DNA of 64,000 bases from Trifolium pratense (taxonomy: Eukaryota > Streptophyta > Magnoliopsida > Fabales > Fabaceae). The stretch covers positions 32,463,362 through 32,527,361 of the forward strand of contig NC_060061.1 of assembly GCF_020283565.1 (NCBI RefSeq), in the 5' to 3' direction. A program made the position numbers and the translations under genes. Shown piece after piece: positions 23,364-34,869 of this stretch. Below the pieces are notes generated by a model that did no database searches, was not told the origin of the DNA, and saw only the letters and a program-made list of their open reading frames with translations. The first letter of the stretch is position 1, and every line of letters begins with the position of its first letter.

Positions 23364-24034
23364 TATCCCACTTTTGTGTTTTTTCTTTTATTTGTTGCAA
23401 TCTTTTGTTTTTTTTTCTATGTCACTGTGTGAATCAATGTTGCGATGCTAAAACTAAAAGCATAGTGGCACATTATACTATTGATTATGCATTTAAGCTT
23501 TAAGAGTAAAATTGATAGTCTTTAAATCGTTCCTTGGATGTAAAACAAAGTTCAATTAGTTGTCATGTTTCACACGCACGGACGCAAGGACGCACGCATG
23601 CACACACGCACGTGCGCACGCACGCACACATATATAGTACTATGATCGGAAAAGAGTAAATAAACAGTGATGGTAAATGAACATTAATTGGAATAACAAC
23701 TTTGATAGTTCTGTTAATGTCGTCTCTAAATTATAAAAATTTGAAAAAACTTATTTTATACAGAATAAGTTCTAACTTATATAAATTTCAAATTAACTAT
23801 CTGTACAAGATAAATTCTAAATGATAAAATTGAGGAATATTTATTAAATGTGAGACAAGTTATAAATTGTAAATTTTTTTTAAAAATAAATACTTTATAC
23901 GGGATAATTTCGAACTTATATAAATTTAGCATCGCAACATTGATTCGCACAGTGACATAGAAAAAAAAACAAAAGATTGTTAGATTTGTTCCCAAAAAAA
24001 GTCTACGAGAGAAAAGAATAATCTTACCCCTAAT
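23040..24034 (+). repeat. Array unit 4, left part (continues at 26246)
   Basis: Partial copy, interrupted at 24035 by a hAT element whose target duplication CCCCTAAT occupies 24027-24034 and 26246-26253. Confidence 0.85.
23322..23363. repeat. ATT microsatellite, unit 4
   Basis: About 14 ATT triplets, identical in length to unit 3, supporting a recent duplication of that pair. Confidence 0.95.
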
Positions 24035-24353
24035 TAGAGCTGGGTATGCGGGCTAGCCCGCCCCGTTTAACCCGCCCCGCATAAGCCCGCATATTAAACG
24101 GGGCGAACAAGCCCGTCATCAAATATAAACGAGTTTTAAAATTAAGTCCGAGTTCGGTCCGCGTAAGCCCGCGGGTTAAACGGTTAACCCGCAAATTATT
24201 ACAAAAAAAATCTTTTTTCAAAAAAATAAACAAAATTAGTAAAATATTGATATAATAAAAGTTAAAAAAAACTATATTATTAATAATTTTATGTTATAAT
24301 TTGAACTAACAAATAAAAATAAATAAAGTTTGTGATATATCATTGAGTTTATC

Positions 24354-25454
24354 TAGGGGTGATCGTATCCGAACCAAACCAAAAGCAAAACCGCAATCCG
24401 AACCAATCCAAACCGAAACCGCAAAAAACCGCATTTGGTTTGGATGAATTTGGATGATTTTTCTGCTAAACCGCGCGGTTCGGTTCGGTTGGCGGTTTTC
24501 AATTATGAAAACCGAACCAAACCGAACCGAACCGCAAGTATACACCAATTACATTTATTTCTATTTCCAAACCAGCCCACAGCCCAAAACAGAACTCTCT
24601 ATATCCAATTATCCATATTTCAAAACTAGGGTTTCTCATATGATTCACGAAGCTAGGTGTCTCCTCTCTCTCCGTCGCCGTATCTCATTCACTCGTATCT
24701 GATTCACCGTATTTCAAAACAGAACTCTCTGTCATATCTCATTCACCGTATCTGATTCACGAAGCTAGCGTTTCTCCTCTCTCGCCGTCGCCGTATCTGA
24801 TTCACGGAGCTTCAAAGTTTTTCATCTCTCGCCGTCGCCGTATCTGGTTCACGGAGCTTCAAAGTTTTTCATCTCTCGCCGTCGCCGTATCTGCTGTGTT
24901 GTGGCCTGTTTTTTTCTGCTGGTGTGTTGAGATTTGTTGCGGTTCTCAGCCCTGCCGTGGTTCTTGCTTTGTCTGCGTGTTCTTGTTTTTTGGTGTGTTG
25001 TTGCAGTTTTTGCCTTGCTGTGTTGGCTGCTGCAGTGGTTCTGTGCTGCGGGCTTTCTCATGGGAGTTGTGTTTTTGGCTTGCTTTTTGTTGTTTATTTC
25101 ACTTGTTTTTGGCTTGCTTTCTTCTTGTTTTATATTTTGTAATGTTATTTAAGAACTATTATTAATGATGTAATGTTGACAGTGTAATATGTATTTTGGT
25201 ACTGTAATGTTCTTGTATTATTGAAACTAAGGCCATATAATTTTTTTGCAATCCAGTATGTTATATTAGCCTAAAATATAGTTGGTGTAACCGCACCAAC
25301 CGAACCGATCCTAACCGCATTGGTTTGGTTTGGTTTGGTTTGGATGTCTTTTTAAAAACCAACCGAACCAAACCGAACCGCATGTATTTTCATCTTGCGG
25401 TTAGGATGACTTTTTCGCTCAAAACCGCACCGAACCGCACCGCAATCACCCCTA
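24354..25454. mobile_element. Non-autonomous hAT transposon (inner), 1.1 kb, nested in the outer hAT
   Basis: The ends are TAGGGGTGAT and ATCACCCCTA; the 8-bp duplication AGTTTATC lies at 24346-24353 and 25455-25462. Both ends carry dense AACCGAACC / GGTTCGGTT motifs. The centre holds a 5'UTR-like segment with tandem repeats (24590-24895) and a T/G-rich stretch. No transposase. Confidence 0.92.
24590..24895 (+). repeat. 5'UTR-like insert with a 48-bp tandem repeat inside the inner hAT
   Basis: The sequence has the look of a plant 5'UTR (aaactagggtttctc, then CT-rich and GCCGTCGCCG tracts). Its last part is a tandem repeat of a 48-bp unit starting TATCTGATTCACGGAGC at 24793, 24841 and, in part, 24889, with looser copies before. 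It was probably captured from a host gene leader. No coding frame follows. Confidence 0.55.
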
Positions 25455-26245
25455 AGTTTATCTATCTTCTATATATTTGAAAGTAATGCAACTAAAATCA
25501 AATTCAACTCATTTTTATCGTAATTATTTCTCCACAAATACCTCAAATCCATAAAATAAACCCAGATGATATTGAATAAGAACTTTAACTTGTTCAAAAT
25601 ATAAAAAAGAAATTTAATAGTCCAAACCAATATTAAAAGTACAACCAAAAATCTAATACAACCAACCGATTCAAAAACAAAACAGTAATGTATATAATTA
25701 ACTAATTGAAAACTGAAGGAAAATAGTCACTCCTGCTTGATGCCTCCATTGTAACACTTGAAATCCCTACATTAAAGCATATGATTAAATTGTGTTATTT
25801 TGCATTAAAACAATAAAAGATAAACTGTCTAATAGTTAAACAAGAGGGCTTAAGATTACAAACCCAAAACAACAGACGGCATATCTCATCAATCATCAAT
25901 AGTTATACTTGGTTCATCTTTCTCATCATCTTCATCATCATCACATTCATATTTTTCTACAATTCGTCACATCATAAATCATAATTCATAAAAGTGTTCG
26001 ATTTGGATATGGACCAAATTATTTATAAATGGTAAATTTTGTAATTAATTATATATATAAAAAAAGAATGTGGGTCACGGGCTAACCCGCGAACCCGCGG
26101 ATTTAACCCGCATAACCCGCGGTTTTAACGGTCCAACCCACACGGGCAAAAATATAAACGGGCCAAAAAAAAATGGTCTTAAGACCGCGCGGGCTGTGGG
26201 TTAAACGGGTTGGCCCGCGGACCTTGGTCCGTATACCCAGCTCTA

Positions 26246-26470
26246 CCCCTAATAAGGAGTAAAAATTACTAATAATTTTTGGCATTACCAAATTTTTAAT
26301 TCACATAATTTAGTCGACCATCCATGTTCAAAGAGGGAGGTATTAGTAACTATTAGTATCCACTTACGAGTTGACATCTTACAACATATTTTTGCCAAAT
26401 GTATTCAAGGCTCGTCGAGCTGCCTAAGGTCTTGACCACCTCCTCTTATTTAAAGGATAAAAAGTTGTAC
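26246..26470 (+). repeat. Array unit 4, right part and right edge of the array
   Basis: Unit sequence resumes after the hAT element and stays clear to 26455, then fades by about 26470. It shares a base with unit 1 (cacataattt) where units 2 and 3 read cacattattt, but agrees with units 2 and 3 at a later site (gccaaatgta), so it is a mosaic. Confidence 0.8.
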
Positions 26471-26504
26471 GTACCATAAAGTGCAAACTAGACTCCGCAT
26501 CTAG

Positions 26505-26660
26505 ATCAAGTTACCTTTCAAACAGCGTATTCTCGGCATCCATGCACCAACCCCAGGCAAGACCCGATCAGAAATAACCCAAGAGGAATTAGAAGAGTGG
26601 CTGAAAAGCTCCTTTAAGCCATCAAATTTCCCTTCATTTACACGATATTCTTTTTTTTTT
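26505..26660 (+). pseudogene. Coding-like relic beside the array
   Basis: A plus-strand frame from 26505 stays open for about 50 codons with plausible protein composition (for example EITQEELEEWLKSSF) and slightly raised GC, bounded upstream by TAG at 26502-26504 and downstream by a poly-T tract. No start codon or splice context makes it a gene. I do not recognise the source. Confidence 0.3.
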
Positions 26661-26993
26661 TTGTTTCGCGTTCGTACGTCGTTTAAATTTTTTGAGTAAC
26701 AATTTTTTGAGTAACAAATAAGTCTTTTGGGTCATGTTAACATCCCCAGATCAAAAAATAGTTGGACAAGAATGGAAAGAAAAAAAATGCCATATCATTT
26801 AATCCCTTTAATGTTTTTCGAAGTCATTGGATTCGAGATCATATTTGTAGCATTTAAGACCATGTAACAACAACTGCAACATAAATGTTGTACTTGTACG
26901 TTTTAATCACATTGTTGAAAACATTAATAAAATTAAAATGGCACAGTACTAACAATCTGAGTGGTCAACAACAATGAATGAGACATATCTTGA

Positions 26994-29900
26994 TCACTTT
27001 ATAGTTGCTCTGGAAATGGAAGATGTGCATGGTCCACCAGAAGTCATAAATGGTATACCCTTAAATGTGGCCACGCCATTGTCATCAGTGAAAAGATTCT
27101 GCATGGCCAAAATAGAATAAGCATGAGCTTCTGAACATCATAACTACGCGTAATAAACATATGTGCAAGGAACATACCGGTGTAATCTTCTCCAGCTGTT
27201 TCTTTTTTGGGTTAAGTACATCTTCTGGCTTTCCATCAATCCTGAATTTGAAGAATAACAACAAAGTATGACTAAATTTAAAGATATCCGGTAAATTATG
27301 TCCGGTCACAATAAGACAAACAAATTTCGAACCATATACAGTCTAGAAATGGCTATACAGTTGTAAAAATGGTGAAAATTCATCCATTGATACGATATAT
27401 AGGTCAAAATAGGACCAATATATATACTGTATTTTTTTTTTATCGATAGTTTAGTGTAGCCCTTACAATGAAACTCGATCTTATTATGATAATTCAAGTG
27501 TTGTCTTCAGTCCTAATGATTAATGAAAGGTGTATAGGGGAATATTATTTACAAATGATTTGTGTATTTGGCAAACTATAAAGAGGATAGTATCAAAACT
27601 AATAAGCATAACATGTCTCCTCTTCTCTAAGATTGCTGGCTACTAACCCCACAAATATGAAATATCTGCTAACCAATTAAACATTAATTTTTCTACAATA
27701 CTGTAAACTCCTTCCAAACTAATCACTTGAAAGAATAAAACTGGAATTTTAGTAAAACAAAAAGAGGAGGGCCAACAATAAGCTCTGCATTATTCAATGA
27801 AAATCATGTAAAATCCCTACAAAATCATATCAATCTCACTCCTTATTTTGTGAGACCAGCATGTATTATTGTGTTGAAAAAGGTGAGTTACAGTATTTTT
27901 AAAAAAATTAAAGCTAATTGTGCCTACATGGTTTGAATGGCTATGCAAAAGATCCAAAATCATATTAGTAAATGAAAAATGTATTGCCTTTGGGTTAAAA
28001 AAAAAAAGATATTTGTTTTTGGGTAAAAAAGAAGTATTGACTATTGACAAACAACCTTTAGCCTACATACTACACAGGGCATCCAACCCTTAGCCCTATT
28101 GTCAGTTTACTATCAAACCCATTTCCTGATGGGCTGGCCCAGACCAGCTTGGCCCAATACCCAATTTTAAGTGACAACAGTAAAGTTTAGAAGCACTAGA
28201 AGAGTGGCGAACTATTAACTTCCAAGCTACCAGCTAACACATAGTTATGATGAAATAGTCATTTTCACTTCAAATGTTTTATCTAGATTCTAGAGGTTTG
28301 AACAAGTCACCTCAAAAAAGAAATGTGTCTGACTGCCCAGTCTAAAAGATTTTGAATAGCATACCCGGCAAAAGAAACACGTTCCCCAATTTTAGCTCCT
28401 TCTGGAGGGAGCAAGGGCTCGACAATGGTGGAACCTTCATTTGAAGCACACAAGACCTGTAAATAGAGCCAAATACATACAGACATTTGAGACTAATCGG
28501 CCATCACGAGAAACAGACTAGAAAACTATGTAACTTGTGTAACAAGGGCACAATAAGAATAAGATAAAACAAATACCAGTCCTTCAGACGTCACATCGCG
28601 TAGTTTTCCAGGTTTGACATTTGTAATAAGTGCAACTCGTCGGTTCTGTGCAATTAAATCAAACAGTGGGACAACCAAGAGTTAAATACAATTCAAAATG
28701 AATACAACAAATCAACACACTTGGCTTGGTAACTACATTACCGTCAACTCATCAGGATTGCAGTACTTTGCCAAACCACTGACAACCTGCCGCAATTTGG
28801 CATCGCCAACATCTATCTCCTCAACTAGCAAACTGCATTATTTAATTTATGCCATTATTTATCTAAACAGATGTTAAACGTATCAAAGTATAAAACGATT
28901 CTTAGGTAGGTTTGCCAAATGACCTATCTGCAGAGGGATGCTTCCACGCTTTGCGAATTAGCCCAACTTGAATATTAAGCAAACTGACGCTTAGTTCAGT
29001 CTCTTTCGCAGCCGCCTCTTTGCCAGCAGGTTTTGCTTCTTTTGCTGCTTTTGCCTTGGCTTTAGTAGGTTCGGTGTCTCCTGTTGACTTTCCCTTAATA
29101 TTACAAAAATAAATGAAATGAAATTGTAAAGCCGTATCGAAGCAACTGTATGAAGAACTAAGATTCAATTAATCATGTACAAAGAATGAGATATATTGGA
29201 ACTTGTAACACTCAATCTTTTCTAGTAAAAAAATCTGACTATCCACATAAATATCAACCATGAGAAATATTCATATGATGAATGAAAATGTTACTATTCA
29301 ACAGCATTTTCAATCTTCTATATCAAGAATTGTCAGCCAGAAATTAAAGTAGTATTTCAGAATTCAGATCATTTTACTATTCTCATTTTCTTACTATGGC
29401 ATTACGGTTGTCGCATTTTAAGTAAGTAGATCAATTTACAAATTTGAAGGAGACCATTGGAACAACATCAGGAGTTGTTTGTATGATTAGAATGTCACGA
29501 GTTAGTTTGCGGAATCAGCATATTGTAAAATACAAGGTAAGCATGCCCATAATAGATCTATAATGGATCTGACCCTACCATGTCGTGAGATCTATATAGT
29601 GCCAAAATCAATTTTCAAATTTAAAAAATTAAAAAATATACAAGTATTTTGCATTATTACATATGGAACAAGAACCGTGATGGATGTATATGCCACGCTT
29701 ATCAACCCAACATGTGCAAGTGCAACACTGCATAACACATAATTTTTCTCGAAAAACGGCTTTATGACATTGTCTTAGATAAAACTAATACAACCTCAAA
29801 CTGCCAGGTATCATTATATAGGTTGTCATCCGATGCAGAAAAATAAAAGCACTACATTAATAGATTCAAAAACCGGTCACTGGAAAATGATGAGATTGAC

Positions 29901-32900
29901 TTACCTCAGCTTTGCTTTTATCCTTGCTTGTGTCTGTTTCTGACTTGTTTGCATTCTTTATGCTTTGCTCAGTCTTGTTTGGTTTGGTTTGCTCAGTCTT
30001 GTTTGGTTTTAAATCAGATTCCGCAACACCAACAGATTTTGTTACCTAGAATAAAAAGTAGGTACCTATTAAACTTGGCCGATCTCCATATTGATGTTTA
30101 AGGGTGCATAAATCATATTAGTACTTCTAAATACATAAAGACTGGCATGAAACCATTATTCATTCTAAATGGCATTTGCATTTCTCAAAGGATGCTCTGA
30201 TTATCCTATAAGGCAAATGTCATTGAGTTGGAGTTATAATGAGATCTTCTAGCTACACTGTTTTAGATTTTGCTTGCAAACCAAAAAAATTAAAGATATT
30301 AAAGATATACTCAGATAACAAAAATAATACAGACAAATCTAGAACTTACTACTAACAAGCAGTTATTGGTTTCATATTAGCTACATGATGTTTCTTTAGT
30401 CTATGAAAACAATAGATTCAACTTGTCTTTTGACATTTTATACAGAACCATCCAACCCTAAGTTAAGTACTACATGGAGAATTGGAGATTGACTTTGATG
30501 TCAGCAAATCATTGGATCATGTTGACTACCGTGTCAGAACGATCAAAATTATTTAAGGAATATTTTTGAGGACCTAAAGTGTTATTTAACTTGTGTTTGT
30601 TTGAAATACGTGATATTACTTTTTGAATGAGTTATAGCCTGTAATGCATGCATTCCATATGAAATTTAGAATATTTCAACAACCATATGAAAAAGTATAA
30701 TAAATGCATTCCAGCATAAAATTTAGAATATTTCAATTTGTAATGCATTTTCTAAAAATGTACAAAAACAGTTCCTAAAATGACTACAGATGTATACATT
30801 GGAACCTTTCATTGTTAAGTTATAAACACTCAGAAGTAATGAGGGAATGAATTCTCACCGGAGGCTCAAATTCAGGCTTCTGCAACAAAATTTCCTCAAA
30901 TAAGCCTACAAATCCCTGTTTATGCTGAATAAATAATAGCAGTCAAAAAGTCAGAACTCAAAACAACTAACAAGTGGTTTTAAAAGAGAAGTGGAACAAA
31001 ACTGAATAGATGTATTTGTTAAGGCAAATTGAACAAATCTAGACAAGTGTGTACTAACGCCGAGGATATTGTAAATACATGTTAAAAGACTTGAATATTT
31101 AGTCAACTTGGTAATGCAGACATAGCTTATATAGTTTTTAGGATAACTTATATAATTGTTAGGAAATGTGGTGTTAGAATATAAACCATTAGAACTGTAG
31201 CCTTGAGGTCCTATATGACTATAAGTTTAGAAAATCAAAAACCTACGTTTATACAGCAGAGAAGGTGTTTCCGCAGTAAAAACACAAAGTGCACATTATA
31301 TTGCCTCATACCTAGAAAACATGTCATAAGTTCCAGTCCAAAAATGGTATCACCTAATTTTAATTAGGTTCCATGGGTAATTAAATAAGGTATCACCTAA
31401 TTTTAATTATCAAGTATCAAAGGCCAGTGGTCTACTTGCTATTGATCTTTGCCATTTGTTATAGGAATGAAAACATGACAATAAGACACGGCCTTATAAA
31501 CCAGCAGCAACATATTCACTATAATTCGCAGATTCTGAAGATGCCAAAAATTTACGATGGACGTAGCACTAATCAGTAATCACAATAATATTGTGTACAT
31601 TATTACTTAGTGGTAATGCAATGCAATCTCTAGAGTGCGAACAGCTATGAGTATAAGCACGCTTATGCGGCTGCAAACCAACAATACCTGGATGTAGTCC
31701 ACCCATCGCAACACATGTGGCAACTTTTCCTTGTTTGTATCTGGAAGGCTGATCTGGCAATAAGCAACCAAAGACATCCTGTTATTAAAGCTTAAAAGTT
31801 TAATCATTGTTAACAAACCAATTAAATGTATTGTGTTCTGTTCTTAAAATTTTAAAAGTGCCTTCATTTTTATTTTTTTTGCATAAGTGCGCCTCCACTT
31901 TAGTGCAAAGGAAGAATGACATAACATTAATTAATCTAACACAATGGCATGATGTAAGTACCTCAACTCAGATCAAAAGTGTTATTGACAATTGATATAC
32001 ACTACATGCATGTATATTGACAAAACAAGAAACAGCGATACCATTAAAACAAGACAAAAAACCATCTGATCAACTGTTTTCGTTCAAGGGGAATGGGAAG
32101 AAAAGTTGCTGATACACTCTTCTAAAAGCATAGTAAGTGTATGGTGCATATGTCAATGTCCATACCAGTGAAGAATGAATTGCTGAAAACACTATAACAT
32201 CAGCTTCAGAGGGTTTCAATCCATTGCCAACAAGCACAGACTTTCCAGAAAGTTCATCATTTAATTTCTTCAGATTCTCGAAGCATTGATCAAGAGCCAC
32301 CGGCAAAGATTCTGCAAATGCTACCCACTTCAACACCTGAAATAAAAATGAAGAATATGCAACTCAGAATTATTAACCGATAAAATGCAAAACAAAACAA
32401 ATAGTCCCCCCCATAAGCTTAGCTCAGTTGGTAGGACATCCCATTATATATGCATGAGCCAGGGTTCGAACCCCAGACACCCCACTTATTTATTCACCTT
32501 ATGGGTGAAATTCTAAACACTCGGCCACTTGACCCAAAAAAAAATGCAAAACAAATAAGCTCTTCTGAGCATAACAATTTCCGTAGGAACGCTACATTGA
32601 GATTCTAAATTAATGCTCAAACCCCATGATCAATTTCTGGTTGATCAAGGGCTTTTTACTGCACTGCATGCAGAAGCATTAATACAGTGAATCCGATGAA
32701 AGAACAAAAATAAGCAAAACAACGAAAAAAAGATACCTCATCAGAATGATTAACCTCGTCATGTCCAGACGCCGCCGCAATAATGCTTAAGTAGAGAGAC
32801 TTAATATCACTGTCTAAAGTATCAGCTGGAATAACACTCTGCAAATAAACATAAATTCAGAAAAATTGCATGAAACATATGTATCAATCACATTAAAGTT

Positions 32901-33099
32901 AAGAAAACCAATCTAATAATTTTACTATCTATCACTATTACTAGACGAATATTTCGATAAAAACAAAAACATAGTATTCAAATTGAAATTGCATATTGTA
33001 TGTAAAATTGTGAACATGGAATGTACTTACAGGATCCAATGAAAGGTAGTTGGAGAGAGCAAGAACCAGTGATTTCTTTCTATTGTCAACGGAAGCCAT
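26994..33099 (-). CDS. AIMP1/Arc1p-like tRNA-binding cofactor of aminoacyl-tRNA synthetases (12 exons)
   Basis: Exons (minus strand): 33099-33031, 32838-32737, 32336-32166, 31753-31688, 30924-30859, 30045-29905, 29093-28924, 28832-28742, 28645-28577, 28456-28365, 27241-27178, 27098-26994; GT-AG throughout and frame kept at every junction, giving about 401 residues. Residues 1-160 resemble the GST-C-like N-terminus of plant AIMP1/methionyl-tRNA synthetase-like proteins. About 181-235 are Lys/Glu/Ala-rich. An EMAP-II-type tRNA-binding OB fold starts at ELSVSLLNIQVG (about 238) and runs through WKHPSADS, VVSGLAK and NVKPGKLRDV, followed by a C-terminal GKPEDVLNPKKKQ block. Members bind tRNA and help synthetases in the cytosol. 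For exon 4 an upstream AG also exists, but only ATCAGC at 31753 keeps frame with the family pattern. Exon 6 carries a small internal duplication (KPNKTEQ twice). Confidence 0.9.
32397..32542 (+). mobile_element. tRNA-derived SINE in intron 2 of the AIMP1-like gene
   Basis: It contains a pol III A box (TTAGCTCAGTTGGTAG, about 32418-32434) and B box (GGTTCGAACCC, about 32463-32473), then CACCCCACTT and a 3' A-rich tail. It is flanked by AATGCAAAACAAA duplications at 32384-32396 and 32543-32555. It lies antisense to the gene. It cannot be a tRNA gene because no cloverleaf acceptor stem pairs. Confidence 0.85.
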
Positions 33100-33164
33100 T
33101 ACTGAATTATGCTTTCAACTTCAAATTAGTGTCTAAGAAACACGAAATTGTGGTTCGTTCTGCA

Positions 33165-33335
33165 ATTTGCAGGGTTTTAGGTTTAGGGTGTGTCTTCTTC
33201 TTAGTTACTGTGTGTTTCAATTCAATTCAGAAATCAGAAACGATATCGTAGCTCTCATTGGATTGGATTGGATTTCAACAGCGGGCCTTTCCGGTATAGT
33301 TAGATGGCCCAATAACTAATATTTTGGGCCCAACT
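33165..33335 (-). promoter_or_regulatory. Promoter/leader of the AIMP1-like gene with telo-box and site II motifs
   Basis: Upstream of the ATG, the minus strand has ACCCTAAACC followed by AAAACCCT (about 33170-33190), a telo-box-like pair. Further out are TGGCCCAA (33305-33312) and TTGGGCCCAA (33324-33333), site II (TCP-binding) elements. In plants this pair is common on genes for ribosomal proteins and translation factors active in dividing cells, which fits the gene. Confidence 0.55.
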
Positions 33336-33984
33336 GTTTTCAAACAAAAATTCTTTACAAAATTTGCAAATAAAACTATAATAAACGGTGTTTTTCATAA
33401 ATATTTACTTTAGAGATTTTCTTTTATTACTCTACTTATTTTTTCGTGCATTCTACGAATTTATCAAAATATCTCATTTGCTACTTAGATAGTGGACACT
33501 CCCAAAAAGCATCCTACATACCTTAATAACGTTTGCTAATATGCATGAGCTTTAAAATTTTATTTTTTTTAATCTTAAACAAACATGCCCTAAATCGCAT
33601 GCAAAATTAAATGATTTGTACTACACAAAACACAACTGATATACAACAACGTCAACACTCAAATCCAAAAATTACAAAAAAGAAAACATTCCACACAAAA
33701 ATGTTGATACGTTTCAAAGAGACCCATAGGCCACAACCACAATGTGGATTCACAAAAGTTATTTTAGCTTACTATTAATCATAGTAGGGGTGTCTAATTT
33801 GCAATAACCTACACATAAGGAGGCAGACCTTGATAGGGAGACCTTGATCGATACAACTTAAACAAGCAGTTAATGAGATCTTACTAAGACGAATCATTTA
33901 GTAGAATTCGAATTAAATTCTTAATAAAAATAATTTTGTAACTGAACTAGTAATAATTATCAGAGCCCCTTCCAAAACCATAAC
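33336..33984. other. Intergenic spacer, nothing recognised
   Basis: AT-rich sequence without a coding frame, RNA gene or clear inverted-repeat element. Confidence 0.5.
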
Positions 33985-33992
33985 ATTAGTAG

Positions 33993-34861
33993 TAGGGGTG
34001 GACAGGTTTGACCGACCCGACCGAAAACCGAGAAACCCGGCAAAACCGAACAACAAACGGGTGGGCTGGGTCGGTATGCGGGTTAACATGTGATAAAAAT
34101 CGGGTACAAACAGGTTATTACGGACGGGTGCGGATCAAAATCCAAAACCCAGCGGTGTCCGTCCAGATCCGTTGGTAGGCAATTATGTATTGATGCTAGT
34201 GATAATCTTTTATGCCAGAGTGAATATGACAGGTCAATGAAAAAGTTAACCTCCACATGATAGATGAAGTTTATCTTTAGTACTTTATTATTATATATTA
34301 TTATATTAATACGTAATAAGAAACAAATATTTTACTTCCTTTAATAGATTTACTTATCTCCTGTAAAATCATGTGTTGGTTCTCTCTGTTTGCTTCTTCA
34401 ATAAAAATGTTGTTGGCCTGGCTCTCATCACCACCCATGGAAACTAACAGAGGCATAACCGTCCCATACACTTTCTCATCCTCCTTTTCTTTTTCTTTCT
34501 CTCTCAAATCTCAACTTTTTCATGTTTTAGTCATTTGTTTTTTTCAAAATTTAGTTCTTTGCTTGTTTATGTTACAGATCTGATGCTTGAGGTTGATGCC
34601 ACTCATTTTTCTAAGCTTTTCATTATGTTTCTGTCTGGTTTTTATTTTTATTTTTATTTTTGTTAAAAAAAGATGTTGGTTGCTTGAGTTGTTGTTAACC
34701 GCATGAAACCATCCGTGTAACCCGAAAACCGAGTGACCCGAAACCCGCAAAACCCGCATGAGGACATGAGTCGAAGTGGGCCAGTGTATACCACCCGTGG
34801 TTTGAGACGGATCGGCAGTTTGGGTCCGCACCGACCCAACCCGATCCGTTGTCCACCCCTA
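33993..34861. mobile_element. Non-autonomous hAT transposon, 0.87 kb
   Basis: The ends are TAGGGGTGGACA and TGTCCACCCCTA; the 8-bp duplication ATTAGTAG lies at 33985-33992 and 34862-34869. The subterminal regions are rich in ACCCGA, AACCCG and CGGGT motifs. The centre has a C/T-rich stretch (about 34440-34520) that looks like a captured leader. No transposase. Confidence 0.92.
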
Positions 34862-34869
34862 ATTAGTAG

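Larger units (their letters stand above)
24035..26245. mobile_element. Non-autonomous hAT transposon (outer), 2.2 kb
   Basis: The ends are TAGAGCTGGGTA and TACCCAGCTCTA, and the 8-bp duplication CCCCTAAT lies at 24027-24034 and 26246-26253. The uninterrupted target is readable in the other units. The first and last 150 bp are packed with GCCCGC, AACCCGC and GCGGGTTAA motifs on both strands, typical subterminal repeats. No transposase frame is present. About half of its length is a second hAT element inserted at 24354. Confidence 0.9.
1075..26470 (+). repeat. Tandem array of a 3.1-kb non-coding unit, interrupted by insertions
   Basis: The same sequence recurs head to tail starting with ccgtgtacc at 1075, 16835, 19953 and 23040. 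Without inserted elements the units are about 3,124, 3,118 and 3,087 bp, and the fourth is partial, ending near 26455-26470. Most length difference comes from an ATT microsatellite and from an alternating purine-pyrimidine tract. Each unit holds, in order: a GC-richer exon-like patch, the ATT tract, a 582-bp segment bounded by 55-bp inverted repeats, a promoter and 5'UTR-like segment on the minus strand, a second copy of a 340-bp direct repeat, and a stretch with a TATA box. No unit encodes a convincing protein. The array is either a locally amplified transposon remnant or a segmental tandem duplication. Confidence 0.9.

Noticed and set aside
32411..32480. Apparent tRNA gene (A and B boxes)
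   Set aside because: No acceptor or anticodon stem pairs; flanking duplications and an A-rich tail show a SINE. The same holds at 61300 and 53434.
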